DNA of 64,000 bases. It comes from Macrostomum hystrix. Its lineage: Eukaryota; Platyhelminthes; Macrostomidae. Position numbers and translations under genes: made by a program. Positions within the stretch are counted from its first letter, which is position 1; each line of letters starts with the position of its first letter. A model generated the notes under the pieces. It saw only the letters and a list, made by a program, of their open reading frames with translations. It had not been told where the DNA came from and ran no database searches. The stretch lies in the NCBI GenBank assembly GCA_950097015.1, contig CATNEN010000002.1, positions 1,426,001 through 1,490,000 of the forward strand, written 5' to 3'. This document shows positions 11,190-23,500 of the stretch, piece by piece.

Positions 11190-11310
11190 GAGGAGTTGAG
11201 CCGCAGCCAGCAAGGAGGCAATTCTGCCAATATCGCTGACTCCTGAGCACACATGCACAGATAACGTACGCAGGCACACGCTCACACAGGTGAGTGAGTC
11301 TTCTCATCAA
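11190..11310 (-). mobile_element. SINE fragment, family shared with 13.1, 29.5, 39.1 and 40.6 kb
   Basis: Contains GCCGCAGCCAGC, then CGCTGACTCCTGAGCACACA, and ends CAGGTGAGTGAGTCTTCTCATC. The same blocks occur in the same order and orientation at 13130-13265, and in the opposite orientation at the three other sites. It is truncated relative to the 13-kb copy and lies in the predicted 3' UTR of ARL6IP1. Confidence 0.75.
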
Positions 11311-11919
11311 AAAGAATCAGTTGGATGTCGATCAGAATAGGATTGTGATGCAATTGGAAACTCTGAATCTCGTTTGATTGGCTCGAGTCGCTTTTATGTT
11401 TTTTTTAGTTTTTTTGTCGCAATAAAAGTGCAAACAGTTGTTTTAGTCGCTTCAAGCAGCTAGTCTAAGCAGTTTTTTTCGCTGCATATCTTTGTTTTAA
11501 AGCTGACCACTGTTGCTGCTACTGCAATATAGGTTTTCTGTGCAGTTCTTTCGCGCGCAATGGTAGTTTCGTCTGTTGCCATAAGTGTATTTTCTTGTCA
11601 CCCTTGGCTTTTCTAATCACAAGTCATTAATTAAAATATTTTCTATGCCAGCACATTGCTATCCAAGTCAAATTTGAAGTTTTTTATTCTGCCTTGTTAA
11701 TATTTTATTACTTTTTTACGTAATATGTTTTACCCCTTTACTTGTCCGTATATGAAAATTTATCCTCTCCCTATGTTGTGGTGAGATAATTTTTATATTT
11801 GGAAAAATATTAGGGAATTTTCTGCTTTTTGCAGCAAACAACAACGTGAAAATAATGTACTCATAATTGACAAAGATTTTGTCACATTTATCCTTCTGTA
11901 AGACATAGCATGGTATGGG
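11311..11919. other. ARL6IP1 3' region, AT-rich
   Basis: Contains the AATAAA at 11421-11426. No other feature is recognised before the array. Confidence 0.5.
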
Positions 11920-13055
11920 ATTAATAAGGAATTCCTAGTTTAACGATGGGATTAATAAGGAATTCCTAGTTTAACGATGGGATTAATGAGGAATTCCTAG
12001 TTTAACGATGGGATTAATGAGGATTTCCTAGTTTAACGATGGGATTAATGAGGAATTACTAGTTTAACGATGGGATTTATGAGGAATTACTAGTTTAACG
12101 ATGTGATTAATGAGGAATTCCTAGTTTAACGATGGGATTAATGAGGAATTCCTAGTTCAACGATGAGATTAATGAGGAATTCCTAGTTTAACGATGGGAT
12201 TAATGAGGAATTACTAGTTTAACGATGGGATTTATGAGGAATTCCTAGTTTAACGATGGGATTAATAAGGAATTCCTAGTTTAACGATGGGATTAATGAG
12301 GAATTCCTAGTTTAACGATGGGATTAATGAGGAATTCCTAGTTCAACGATGAGATTAATGAGGAATTCCTAGTTTAACGATGGGATTAATGAGGAATTAC
12401 TAGTTTAACGATGGGATTAATGAGGAATTACTAGTTTAACGATGGGATTAATGAGGAATTCCTAGTTTAACGATGGGATTAATGAGGAATTCCTAGTTTA
12501 ACGATGGGATTAATGAGGAATTCCTAGTTTAACGATGGGATTAATGAGGAATTACTAGTTTAACGATGGGATTAATGAGGAATTCCTAGTTTAACGATGG
12601 GATTAATGAGGAATTACTAGTTTAACGATGGGATTAATGAGGAATTCCTAGTTTAACGATGGGATTAATGAGGAATTACTAGTTTAACGATGGGATTAAT
12701 GAGGAATTACTAGTTTAACGATGGGATTAATGAGGAATTCCTAGTTTAACGATGGGATTAATGAGGAATTCCTAGTTTAACGATGGGATTAATGAGGAAT
12801 TCCTAGTTTAACGATGGGATTTATGAGGAATTCCTAGTTTAACGATGGTAATGATGAGAAATTCCTATTTTAACGATGGGATTAATGAGGAATTCCTAGT
12901 TTAACGATGGGATTAATGAGGAATTCCTAGTTTAACGATGGGATTAATGAGGAATTCCTAGTTTAACGATGGGATTAATGAGGAATTCCTATTTTAACGA
13001 TGGGATTAATTAGAAATTACTAGTTTAACGATGGGATTAATGAGGATTTTCCAGT
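11920..13055 (+). repeat. Minisatellite, 31-bp unit
   Basis: About 36 copies with core CCTAGTTTAACGATGGGATT, alternating mainly GGAATTCC and GGAATTAC variants. A further diverged unit (GGGGAATCCCTAGTTCGAC, 13446-13475) lies beyond the SINE at 13083-13425, indicating that the SINE inserted into the array's edge. No host gene was identified for this array. Confidence 0.97.
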
Positions 13056-13082
13056 TAAAATATGTTTTTATTGGGAAATTAC

Positions 13083-13425
13083 CTGATAAATGATAATTGC
13101 AGGAAGTCTGCGGGCAATGGCGCATCATTTGGTGACACCAGACCCGCAGCCAGCGAGGAGTCGATTCTGCCCATTCCGCTGACTCCTGAGCATACACGCA
13201 CACAGATACAGTAAATACAGACATAAGCTGACAGGTGTGTACATCTGCCGACTTTCTCATCGTCAGGCAGTGTACACTGAACCTTGGAGGTTGGCCCTCA
13301 ATTGCGTACATTGCACGACAAGCCCCCAAGCCTTCTCTCCGCGGCTGCGCCCCAAATGAATGTGGCCTCGCCGCGGAATCGAACATGGGGACCTTGGTTA
13401 ACCGACGGAAATAGTGGGCAATCAA
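13083..13425 (-). mobile_element. Longest SINE copy, tRNA-derived type
   Basis: On the minus strand it begins with a tRNA-like segment carrying TGTTCGATTCC (B-box-like). A body follows (GGCTTGGGGGCTTGTCGTGC; GGGCCAACCTCCAAGGTTCA; CACTGCCTGACGATGAGAAA), and the tail is GGCTGCGGGTCTGGTGTCAC...TTGCCCGCAGACTTCCTGCA. The body recurs at 11.2, 29.5, 39.1 and 40.6 kb. It contains no protein-coding gene; the 139-codon minus-strand frame here is the SINE itself. Confidence 0.8.
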
Positions 13426-13475
13426 TTGTCAAACAATAGCATTTAAGGGGAATCCCTAGTTCGACCAGTAGAATG

Positions 13476-14281
13476 ATTCGTAATCGCCACTTTAATTTCT
13501 CTGACTGGTTAAATTATGGTATCTAAATGAAATCAAGTCTAAACTAGACAAAAATGATAAAAAGCTTACGAATATCATACGATTGTGTACTATTTTGTGT
13601 CCTGCAGTTAACGAAATAGTATTATTATATTATAATCACAGCTTGTCTTCTAGTTACAGTTTTAATTGAGTATGTAATTAATTTCTACTTATACCCATTT
13701 TCATGGGCTTAACAATCGCCGTTTAGGCTCCTCTCGCATGCGCGTGCGCTTGCCTTTTCAGTTCGTTTTGCTAATAGTTTTTTTAACCAAATTTATTTAA
13801 GTCGCGTTTTCAACGCTTTCGTCATCTAGTATTACCTAGTCTTTGTTAGGCTTATTTTCTTTACTCACTAACCCCTTAATGTAGCGACTTTTTAGTGTTT
13901 GATACAAGGTGCATTTTAAAAGTTCTTTTTGGCTGCTTAAAAGATTACCAAAAATCACGGAACTTGGGAGCATTAATAGCTATGTCTATGGCCTAAACCT
14001 TGACAATACTAAGGTAGTCAAGGTTTACCTTGACTTATAATAGCTTATAATAGCCAAGGTCTATGGCCTTGACTATAATAAGGATTATAGTCAAGAAATG
14101 TACTCTTTGGATCTAGGAATAAAGAATTTTATTTAGTATCTAAAATCACTTTTGATGTACAGGTTAAGGATTAGTCAATAAACTGCTTGTTCGGATCTAG
14201 AAATAAAAATACAATGATTGACCTACGGTTTTTTAACTCTTTGTGTTACTTAAAATTTCAGTCGATGCTATAATAGCTATA
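13476..14281. other. Intergenic / upstream of METTL25B-like gene
   Basis: AT-rich. A cluster of CTTGACT/AAGGT inverted words lies at 13995-14100. The sequence AAAATTTCAG ends 18 bases before the METTL25B-like ATG and looks like a 3' splice site. No gene recognised. Confidence 0.45.
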
Positions 14282-17200
14282 ATGCTGTGCGCTTGTCGTC
14301 CCGACAGCATCAATCAATTGCGTTTCGCCTCTGACACCTGTCTTGGCGTGCTGAAATTGTTCAGCGGCGTTGTAGACAGCTATGTTTCGGTGAGGTCACT
14401 GATCTAGTGAGTTTAGTGCTGATCTAGGATCCTCTGTGTGAGTTTATTGCTGATCTAGGATCCTCTGTGTGAGTTTATTGCTGATCTAGAATCCTCTGTT
14501 TGAGTTTATTGCTGATCTAGGATCCTCTGTGTGAGTTTATTGCTGATCTAGGATCCTCTGTGTGAGTTTATTGCTGATCTAGGATCCTCTGTGTGAGTTT
14601 ATTGCTGATCTAGAATCCTCTGTGTGTGTTTATTGCTGATCTAGGATCCTCTGTGTGTGTTTAGTGCTGATCTAGGATCCTCTGTGTGAGTTTATTGCTG
14701 ATCTAGGATCCTCTGTGTGAGTTTATTGCTGATCTAGGATCCTCTGTGTGAGTTTATTGCTGATCTAGAATCCTCTGTGTGAGTTTATTGCTGATCTAGA
14801 ATCCTCTGTGTGAGTTTATTGCTGATCTAGGATCCTCTGTGTGAGTTTATTGCTGATCTAGGATCCTCTGTGTGAGTTTATTGCTGATCTAGGATCCTCT
14901 GTGTGAGTTTATTGCTGATCTAGGATCCTCTGTGTGAGTTTATTGCTGATCTAGGATCCTCTGTGTGAGTTTATTGCTGATCTAGGATCCTCTGTGTGAG
15001 TTTAGTGCTGATCTAGGATCCTCTGTGTGAGTTTATTGCTGATCTAGGATCCTCTGTGTGAGTTTATTGCTGATCTAGGATCCTCTGTGAGTTTATTGCT
15101 GATCTAGGATCCTCTGTGTGAGTTTATTGCTGATCTAGAATCCTCTGTGTGTGTTTATTGCTGATCTAGGATCCTCTGTGTGTGTTTATTGCTGATCTAG
15201 GATCCTCTGTGTGAGTTTATTGCTGATCTAGGATCCTCTGTGTGAGTTCATTGCTGATCTAGGATCCTCTGTGTGAGTTCATTGCTGATCTAGGATCCTC
15301 TGTGTGAGTTTATTGCTGATCTAGGATCCTCTGTGAGTTTATTGCTGATCTAGGATCCTCTGTGTGAGTTTATTGCTGATCTAGGATCCTCTGTGTGAGT
15401 TTATTGCTGATCTAGGATCCTCTGTGTGAGTTCATTGCTGATCTAGGATCCTCTGTGTGAGTTCATTGCTGATCTAGGATCCTCTGTGTGAGTTTATTGC
15501 TGATCTAGGATCCTCTGTGTGAGTTTATTGCTGATCTAGGATCCTCTGTGTGTGTTTATTGCTGATCTAGGATCCTCTGTGTGAGTTTATTGCTGATCTA
15601 GAATCCTCTGTGTGAGTTCATTGCTGATCTAGGATCCTCTGTGTGTGTTTATTGCTGATCTAGGATCCTCTGTGTGAGTTCATTGCTGATCTAGAATCCT
15701 CTGTGTGAGTTTATTGCTGATCTAGGATCCTCTGTGTGTGTTTATTGCTGATCTAGGATCCTCTGTGTGAGTTTATTGCTGATCTAGAATCCTCTGTGTG
15801 AGTTTATTGCTGATCTAGGATCCTCTGTGTGAGTTTATTGCTGATCTAGGATCCTCTGTGTGAGTTTATTGCTGATCTAGGATCCTCTGTGTGAGTTTAT
15901 TGCTGATCTAGGATCCTCTGTGTGAGTTTATTGCTGATCTAGGATCCTCTGTGTGAGTTTATTGCTGATCTAGGATCCTCTGTGAGAGTTTATTGCTGAT
16001 CTAGGATCCTCTGTGTGAGTTTATTGCTGATCTAGAATCCTCTGTGTGAGTTTATTGCTGATCTAGGATCCTCTGTGTGAGTTTATTGCTGATCTAGGAT
16101 CCTCTGTGTGAGTTTATTGCTGATCTAGGATCCTCTGTGTGAGTTTAGTGCTGATCTAGAATCCTCTGTGTGAGTTTATTGCTGATCTAGGATCCTCTGT
16201 GTGTGTTTATTGCTGATCTAGGATCCTCTGTGTGAGTTTATTGCTGATCTAGGATCCTCTGTGTGAGTTTATTGCTGATCTAGAATCCTCTGTGTGAGTT
16301 TATTGCTGATCTAGGATCCTCTGTGTGTGTTTAGATAAAATATGTTTGATAAGTTTGATTCTTGAGTTCCTTTTAAAAGCGGCATTATCAAAGTGTTTTG
16401 CCAGATTAAAATTGCATTGCTTCTGTCCTCAGGATTATTTCGTCGCCGACTTGCAATCGTTAGTTAAGCCGTGTCTGTTTCGTCATCTAAACCTGAGCTG
16501 CCTAACATGCTTAAGTAATATTATTACGCCAACAGGTGTGTGTTAAATTTCGTGCTTTCGACCATGACATTCTTTATTATCCTGTTCTGGGCATTATTAT
16601 CTCTTGTGTTTTAATCATTTTAGGCAGTCTTCAGCTACCAAACTCAAAATGCTCGCGTACAGGGAGTGACAGGTGCGTACTGCATTTATTAAATTCTTTA
16701 TCATATCCACCAAATTCAGATCCCATGCTTAGCTTAAAGCATCCCAGATCCCATGCTCAGCTGGCAGCATCCCAGATCCCATGCTCAGCTGGCAGCATCC
16801 CAGATCCCCATGCTCAGCTGGCAGCATCCCAGATCCCCATGCTCAGCTTGCAGCATCCCAGATCCCCATGCTCAGCTGGCAGCATCCCAGATCCCCATGC
16901 TCAGCTTGCAGCATCCCAGATCCCCATGCTCAGCTGTCAGCATCCCAGATCCCATGCTCAGCTTGCAGCATCCCAGATCCCAATGCTCAGCTGGCAGCAT
17001 CCCAGATCCCCATGCTCAGCTGGCAGCATCCCAGATCCCCATGCTCAGCTTGCAGCATCCCAGATCCCCATGCTCAGCTGGCAGCATCCCAGATCCCCAT
17101 GCTCAGCTGGCAGCATCCCAGATCCCATACTCAGCTTGCAGCATCCCAGATCCCAATGCTCAGCTGGCAGCATCCCAGATCCCCATGCTCAGCTGGCAGC

Positions 17201-19803
17201 ATCCCAGATCCCCATGCTCAGCTTGCAGCATCCCAGACCCCATGCTCAGCTTGCAGCATCCCAGATCCCCATGCTCAGCTGGCAGCATCCCAGATCCCCA
17301 TGCTCAGCTTGCAGCATCCCAGATCCCCATGCTCAGCTGTCAGCATCCCAGATCCCCATGCTCAGCTGGCAGCATCCCAGATCCCCATGCTCAGCTTGCA
17401 GCATCCCAGACCCCATGCTCAGCTTGCAGCATCCCAGATCCCCATGCTCAGCTGGCAGCATCCCAGATCCCCATGCTCAGCTGGCAGCATCCCAGATCCC
17501 CATGCTCAGCTGGCAGCATCCCAGATCCCCATGCTCAGCTGGCAGCATCCCAGATCCCCATGCTCAGCTGGCAGCATCCCAGATCCCCATGCTCAGCTGG
17601 CAGCATCCCAGATCCCCATGCTCAGCTGGCAGCATCCAGATCCCCATGCTCAGCCTCCACCATTACTCCATCACTCTGCAGAGCTGTCTGCATAAACAAG
17701 ACAGTTCCGTCACCTCTGGTGCTACAATGCCTTCAAAGATTGAACCGGTTCTGTCAGTTGAATTGTCCACGGGATTCTGCTGATGGATCCATTCTGCCTA
17801 GGACTATTTGTGAGGCCTGTGAGCGGTTGCAGGGGCGCTGCAGTATCAGCAATTCGATACATTCCATCCGCGATCCACATAACGGCCATAAGCTGCAGAG
17901 TCAGCTCAATCCTGCGTTGCGTAAGAAGGTCAAGCTGAAAAAAGAGCAGGAAATCTGTGCGCTTGGAAACGTGAGAACCGAATAGTTTTTAATAATGGCT
18001 TGTACTTTAGCTTCTAGAAGATGCAATGCTCACTACAAATACTCGACCGCCAATGATTAGGTCATTCAGTTTCTCTCGGACGAGATCAGCTCAAATGTGG
18101 CTGGCGTCGAATCACCTTTGGTTATTGACGCTGGCTCGGGTTTGGGACATCTGTCTCGACACTTGACCATTAACTGCGGCTTTGGTGTCCTGGCTATTGA
18201 GTCAGCCAGCAGTCACGGACCTCTGGCTGCGGAACTCGATCGTCGGGCTCAGCGACTTCACCGTTTGACACCGGTCGGCGGCCCACCGGAGCATGTCTGC
18301 CGTCGGTTGAAATCTAGCCGGGACCTGCTGGACCAGTGTCCGCCTGATAGACCGCTTATTCTCGCTGGTCTGCACGCCTGCGGCGACCTCAGCTCCCTGC
18401 TGATTAGGGCCCTGGCTGAGCCTAACACGCCAGCCAGAGCCCTGGCCTCCGTTGGCTGCTGCTACATGCGCACCGGCTGGGGCGCCGACGACTGCTGCTA
18501 TCCGATGAGGTCGGGAGGAGGCGCCAAACTCAGCTACCAGGCCTTAGAGTTGGCCTGCCATTCTCTGCTGGCCTTTGTTAAACGACTGCGGCAGACGGAT
18601 AGCTTAGATAAGCTTCGCTCTCATGCTTACAGGGCTGGCTTGCAGCTGCTGCTTTTAGGGGACAGTGTCTGTGGCGCAACAGCAGCAGCAGCAACGGAGG
18701 AAATTATCTCTGGTGCAGCAGCAGTAGCAGTAGGGGACAATGTGTCTGGTGCAGCAGCAGTAGCAGTAGGGGACAATGTTTCTGGTGCAGCAGCAGTAGC
18801 AGTAGGGGACAATGTTTCTGGTGCAGCAGCAGTAGCAGTAGGGCACAATGTGTCTGGTGCAGCAGCAGTAGCAGTAGGGGACAATGTTTCTGGTGCAGCA
18901 GCAGCGGAGGACAATGTCCCTTGTGCAGCAGCAGCAGCAAAAGGGGACAATGTGTCTGGTGCAGCAGCAGCGGAGGACAATGTCTCTTGTGCAGCAGCAG
19001 CAGCAAAAGGGGACAATGTGTCTGGTGCAGCAGCAGCGGAGGACAATGTCTCTTGTGCAGCAGCAGCAGCAAAAGGGGACAATGTGTCTGGTGCAGCAGC
19101 AGCGGAGGACAATGTCTCTTGTGCAGCAGCAGCAGCAAAAGGGGACAATGTGTCTGGTGCAGCAGCAGCGGAGGAGGACAATGTCTCTTGTGCAGCAGCT
19201 GCAGCAGTAGGGGACAATGTGTCTAGTGCAGCAGCAGCGGAGGACAATGTCTCTAGTGCAGCAGCAGCAGCAGCAGTAGCGGAGGAGGACAATGTCTCTA
19301 GTGCAGCAGCAGCAGCTGAGGACAATGTCTCCGGTGCAGCAGCAGCAGCGGAGGACAATGTCTCTAGTGCTGCAGCAGCAGCGGAGGACAATGTCTCTAG
19401 TGCAGCAGCAGCAGCGGAGGACAATGTCTCTAGTGCAGCAGCAGCAGCAGCGGAGGAGGACAATGTCTCTGGTGCAGCAGCCCGTCGCATTCGCTACCCA
19501 GTCAAGAAGCGCTGCCATCAATCATTTCGCCAGTACGTCGCCGCAGTGTCGCCTAAGAGCGTAAACGCCAACGAGGCGACCTGGCTTCATGCCGAGCAAC
19601 TAGTGGATTCTCGTTGGCGCGAGGTTTTGACGTGGAACTGCCTTCGACAGCTGCTGGCTCCGATCGCCGAGTCGGCTGTGCTGCTAGATAGGCTTATTTG
19701 TCTAAGAGAATGCCGCCCTGAGTTGAGACAGTTGGCAATGCTGCCGCTGTTCGATCCTGAGCACAGTCCTAGAAATATTTGCATTGTTGCTATGCGGAAG
19801 TGA
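14282..19803 (+). CDS. METTL25B: METTL25/METTL25B (RRNAD1)-family methyltransferase-like protein with a large coding repeat
   Basis: Putative SAM-dependent methyltransferase of the METTL25 group. Five exons (14282-14389, 16433-16535, 16624-16672, 17682-17970, 18061-19803), all GT-AG, join to 2292 nt, giving 763 aa. Exon 1 ends with VVDSYVS and exon 2 starts DYFVADL, the family's N-terminal block. Exon 4 has RKKVKLKKEQEI, and exon 5 has the SAM motif DAGSGLGHLSR (residues about 206-216), LHACGDLSSLLIRAL and VGCCYM. The C-terminus PLFDPEHSPRNICIVAMRK is diagnostic of the family. Residues about 397-658 are an Ala-rich tandem repeat inserted between the catalytic core and the C-terminal block, making the protein much longer than usual (450-600 aa). 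METTL25 versus METTL25B is not resolved. Confidence 0.88.
14390..16335 (+). repeat. Minisatellite, 31-bp unit, starting at the donor of METTL25B-like intron 1
   Basis: About 62 copies. The first unit overlaps the exon 1 donor (TTTCG|GTGAGG) and is followed by CACTGATCTAGTGAGTTTAG. The consensus carries GTGTGAGTTTATTG, GCTGATCTAG and GATCCTCTGT, so each unit has a donor-like GTGAGT, a branch-like CTGAT and a CTAG. Occasional 29-bp units lack one TG. Confidence 0.98.
16720..17640 (+). repeat. Minisatellite, 28-29-bp unit, METTL25B-like intron 3
   Basis: About 32 copies with core CAGATCCCCATGCTCAGCTG. All three sense frames are open, producing long artefactual ORFs, but the array lies between exon 3 (donor GACAG|GTGCGT) and exon 4 (acceptor ACTCTGCAG). 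The array ends about 40 bases before that acceptor. Confidence 0.97.
18700..19484 (+). repeat. Coding minisatellite within the METTL25B-like exon 5
   Basis: Roughly 22 units built from GACAATGT(G/C)TCT plus GTGCAGCAGCAG, with unit lengths of 33-48 bp, all multiples of three. In frame they read GDNVSGAAAVAV and EDNVSCAAAAAK. Unit-length changes never break the frame, and homologous protein flanks both sides, so the repeat is translated unless it is spliced out. Confidence 0.92.
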
Positions 19804-20527
19804 TGCATTTGTCGGCGCATTTTTCATGACAGATGTATTTTAAACAGAGTGAAACTTGAAATTATACTGTGCGAAATACCGCTATTGTTGAATAAGGAAG
19901 TGCTGCTTTACATTCTTTCTCATTGCTTTACGGAAGTCCCTGCGATTGTCTCATTGTTCACCTTCTCTTTGGTAGATTGGCCATAATAGATAGGTGTTTT
20001 AGTGTTTACCTAACCCTCTTCTCCTTCTCATAACTTCAGAAGCAGACTAAAGTCTCCTACAATCGTTGAAACAGTAGGAGAAAATATCTTTGTGTCAGCA
20101 CCTGTTTTACAGCTGTGTAAAATTAAAGAGATCAATAATTCAGTGTCTGCTCAATTACTCAATTGCTACATTGGTATTGACCGTCCATTAACAATAGAAA
20201 AACCTCGCGGGTATTTCAAGTACCCTATAGTTTTATCATTTTTTTCTGTAAATCCAGAACACGGGCTAAGTTTTCCGCTGGATCCGACAAAACAACTTAC
20301 ACACATCGGCATCGTCGAAATATTCAACGATTATATTCTGTGTTTCTTGTGGCAAAAACCAACAATATAGGCATAATTTTTCTGCTAAAAAACTTCACCA
20401 AGGAGCCATGTCTATTCGGTTCGGTTCGAAATTCCCATTGGCTAACATTCCAATGTATAAGGAAAGTACTTTTGTATTTCGTACTTCAGATAGTTTAAAT
20501 TGCGCCATTTCGTGCCCCGCAGCAGCC
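19804..20527. other. Intergenic between METTL25B-like gene and C1GALT1
   Basis: No gene recognised. A 92-codon plus-strand frame at 20092-20370 has no recognisable domain. CCCCGCAG lies 5 bases before the C1GALT1 ATG and may be an acceptor. Confidence 0.45.
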
Positions 20528-23500
20528 ATGTTTAAGTCCAAGCAGACTCTGTTAGCTGGCGCTGCCGGCTTCACATTTGGCTGCGTGCTCAGCTTCCTAC
20601 TGCTCAAAAACTGTACGCGCTCTTTCGGCCATGGGGAGCTGCAGGACGCTGCCAGAGAATGCCACGATTCCAGTCAGGTAAGCTCAACCTGAGACTCAAT
20701 ACCCATTCAGCTGTATTTCAAAATTAATTCGCTCTTATTTTTAGAACCCATTCACATTATTCTAAAATATATACTCATTCACGATCATTCTAAACTCATT
20801 CACCCTCATTATAAACTCATTCACCCTCATTCTAAACTCATTCACCCTCATTATAAACTCATTCACCCTCATTATAAACTCATTCACTCCCATTCAAAGC
20901 CTATTCACCCTCATTCTAAACTCATTCACCCTCATTATAAACTCATTCACCCTCATTATAAACTCATTCACCCCCATTCTAAACTCATTCACCCTCATTC
21001 TAAAGCCATTCACCCTCATTCTAAACCCATTCACCCTCATTCTAAAGCCATTCACCCTCATTCTAAAGCCATTCACCCTCATTCTAAACCCATTCACCCT
21101 CATTCTAAAGCCATTCACCCTCATTCTAAAGCCATTCACCCTCATTCTAAACCCATTCACCCTCATTCTAAAGCCGCTCACCCTCATTCTAAACCTATTC
21201 GCCCTCATTCTAAAGCCATTCACCCTCATTCTAAAGCCCTTCACCTCATTCTAAACTCATTCACCCTCATAATAAACTCATTCACCCTCATTATAAACTC
21301 ATTCACCCCCATTCAAAGCCTATTCACCCTCATTATAAACTCATTCACCCCCATTCAAAACCTGTTCACCCTTCCCCAAAAACCCACAAGGCTGCCGCAC
21401 AGAATAAGTTGCTCCTGGCCAGTGATTCGCAGTTTATACCGCGCCAGCCCCACGATCACGCCGCCTGGGACGCCATCCTTCGCCGTCTGGGCCCGGTCGG
21501 CCAGTCGGCCCAGTGGAATGACTCGGCATCGCATTCGCATCTGAATGAGAATGTACTAGCCGACAGACTCAAAGCTAAAGTGAGAGTGTTCTGTTGGATC
21601 CTCACAGCGCCGGGTAATCACAAGTCTAAAGCGGTGCATTTGAAAGCCACGTGGGTGAAGCGGTGCAACAATTATGTGTTTATGAGCACTCAAGCTGATC
21701 CTGCCCTACCTTCGATCGGTGAGTTGGGCCTATCCGAGTTCGAAGAGATTCAAACTTACATTCATCAGTTAGTTTGTAAGCCGCTGGGTTTTCCGAAAAT
21801 TGTCAGTCCCTGAATAATAGTAGACGAATTGTCACTCCCTGAATAATAGTAGACGAATTGTCACTCCCTGAATAATAGTAGACGAATTGTCACTCCCTGA
21901 ATAATAGTAGACGAATTGTCACTCCCTGAATAATAGTAGACGAATTGTCACTCCCTGAATAATAGTAGACGAATTGTCACTCCCTGAATAATAGTAGACG
22001 AATTGTCACTCCCTGAATAATAGTAGACGAATTTTCACTCCCTGAATAATAGTAGACGAATTGTCACTCCCTGAATAATAGTAGACGAATTGTCACTCCC
22101 TGAATAATTGTAGACGAATTGTCACTCCCTGAATAGTAGAGGAAATGTCACTCCCTGAATAATAATTGACGAATTGTCACTCCCTGAATAATAGTAGACG
22201 AATTGTCACTCCCTGAATAGTAGAGGAAATGTCACTCCCTGAATAATAATTGACGAATTGTCACTCCCTGAATAACAGTAGACAAATTGTCACTCTCTGA
22301 ATAATAGTAGACGAATTGTCACTCCCTGAATAATAGAGGGAATGCCACTCCTTGAATAATAGTAACATTCTCACTCCCTGAATTGTGAGCCATTCTCACT
22401 CCCTGAATTGTGAGCCATTCTCACTCCCTGAGTTGTGAGGCCATTCTCACTCCCTGAATTGTGAGGCCATTCTCACTCCCTGAACTATCCCAAAATACAA
22501 ATCAATCGCAGATCTGAAGGTGAGCGAAGGCCGGGACTACCTATGGGCCAAGACCAAGGCTGCATTCAAATACCTATACGATCATCACCTAAAAGACTAT
22601 GACTTCTTTCTCAAAGCTGACGACGACACGTTCGTTGTGATGGAAAACCTGAGGTACATGCTGCGTAACAGTGACCCGGACACCGGCCTGTACGCTGGTC
22701 GCAGGTTTAAGCCGTTTGTGAAGCAGGGCTACATGTCGGGCGGTGCCGGCTATGTACTGTCGCGAGAAGCTGTCCGACTATTCATTGAGCGAGCCCTGCC
22801 CAGCAAAACTGACTCCTGTCGACAGGATCATGGCGGCGCCGAGGATGTCAATATTGGTGAGCGATTCGGGCGAAATATCCATAGATTGTGAGCTGTTAAT
22901 GTTCCATGGTTACTATCAACTGTCTCCCAGGCTCCTGTCTGCAGTCTGTGGGCGTCACAGTCTTGGACTCGATCGACAGCCTGGGCAGGGAGCGATTTCA
23001 TCCGTTTCCACCCGAGAGCCACCTGCTGCCAAACTCTATTCCCAAGGATAACTGGCTGTGGCACTACAATTATCATCCACTGAAATTGGTGAGTATTGTC
23101 CTAATAAGACTCACTAGCTTGCCAATTTCTTGCTCTACTAAAGCAATGCTTTCAAATTCAAAATTACAAGATGAGACATTAAGATCCCAAAGTCGACCGG
23201 TGAAATCCCAACATGAGTTACATAAATTCCCTAAATTGAGGTACTCAATTCACAACTCACGTTACTGAATTCCCAACTTCCGTCACTGAATTCCCAACTT
23301 CCGTTACTGAATTCGCAACTCCCGTTACTGAATTCCCAACTTCCGTTACAGAATTCCCAACTTCCGTCACTGAATTCCCAACTTCCGTCACTGAATTCCC
23401 AACTTGAATTACTGAAATCCCAACCTCCGTTACTAAAATCCCAACCTCCGTTACTGAAATTCCAACCTCCGTTACTAAAATCCCAGCCTCCGTTACTAAA

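Noticed and set aside
10960-11310. Minus-strand ORF overlapping ARL6IP1
   Set aside because: Antisense shadow running into the SINE fragment.
13006-13425. 139-codon minus-strand ORF
   Set aside because: It covers the SINE; parallel pieces occur in other SINE copies.
14390-16335. CRISPR array
   Set aside because: Units are contiguous near-identical copies with no unique spacers, in a eukaryotic intron.
16536-17985. ORFs of 300-415 codons across the 29-bp array
   Set aside because: They read through an intron. Exon borders at 16672 and 17682 fit the METTL25B-like frame exactly. Only the end of one frame (17682-17970) is real exon 4.
18627-19521. Minus-strand and alternative-frame ORFs of 100-288 codons across the coding repeat
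   Set aside because: Shadows of the Ala-rich repeat. Only the plus frame continues into conserved protein on both sides.
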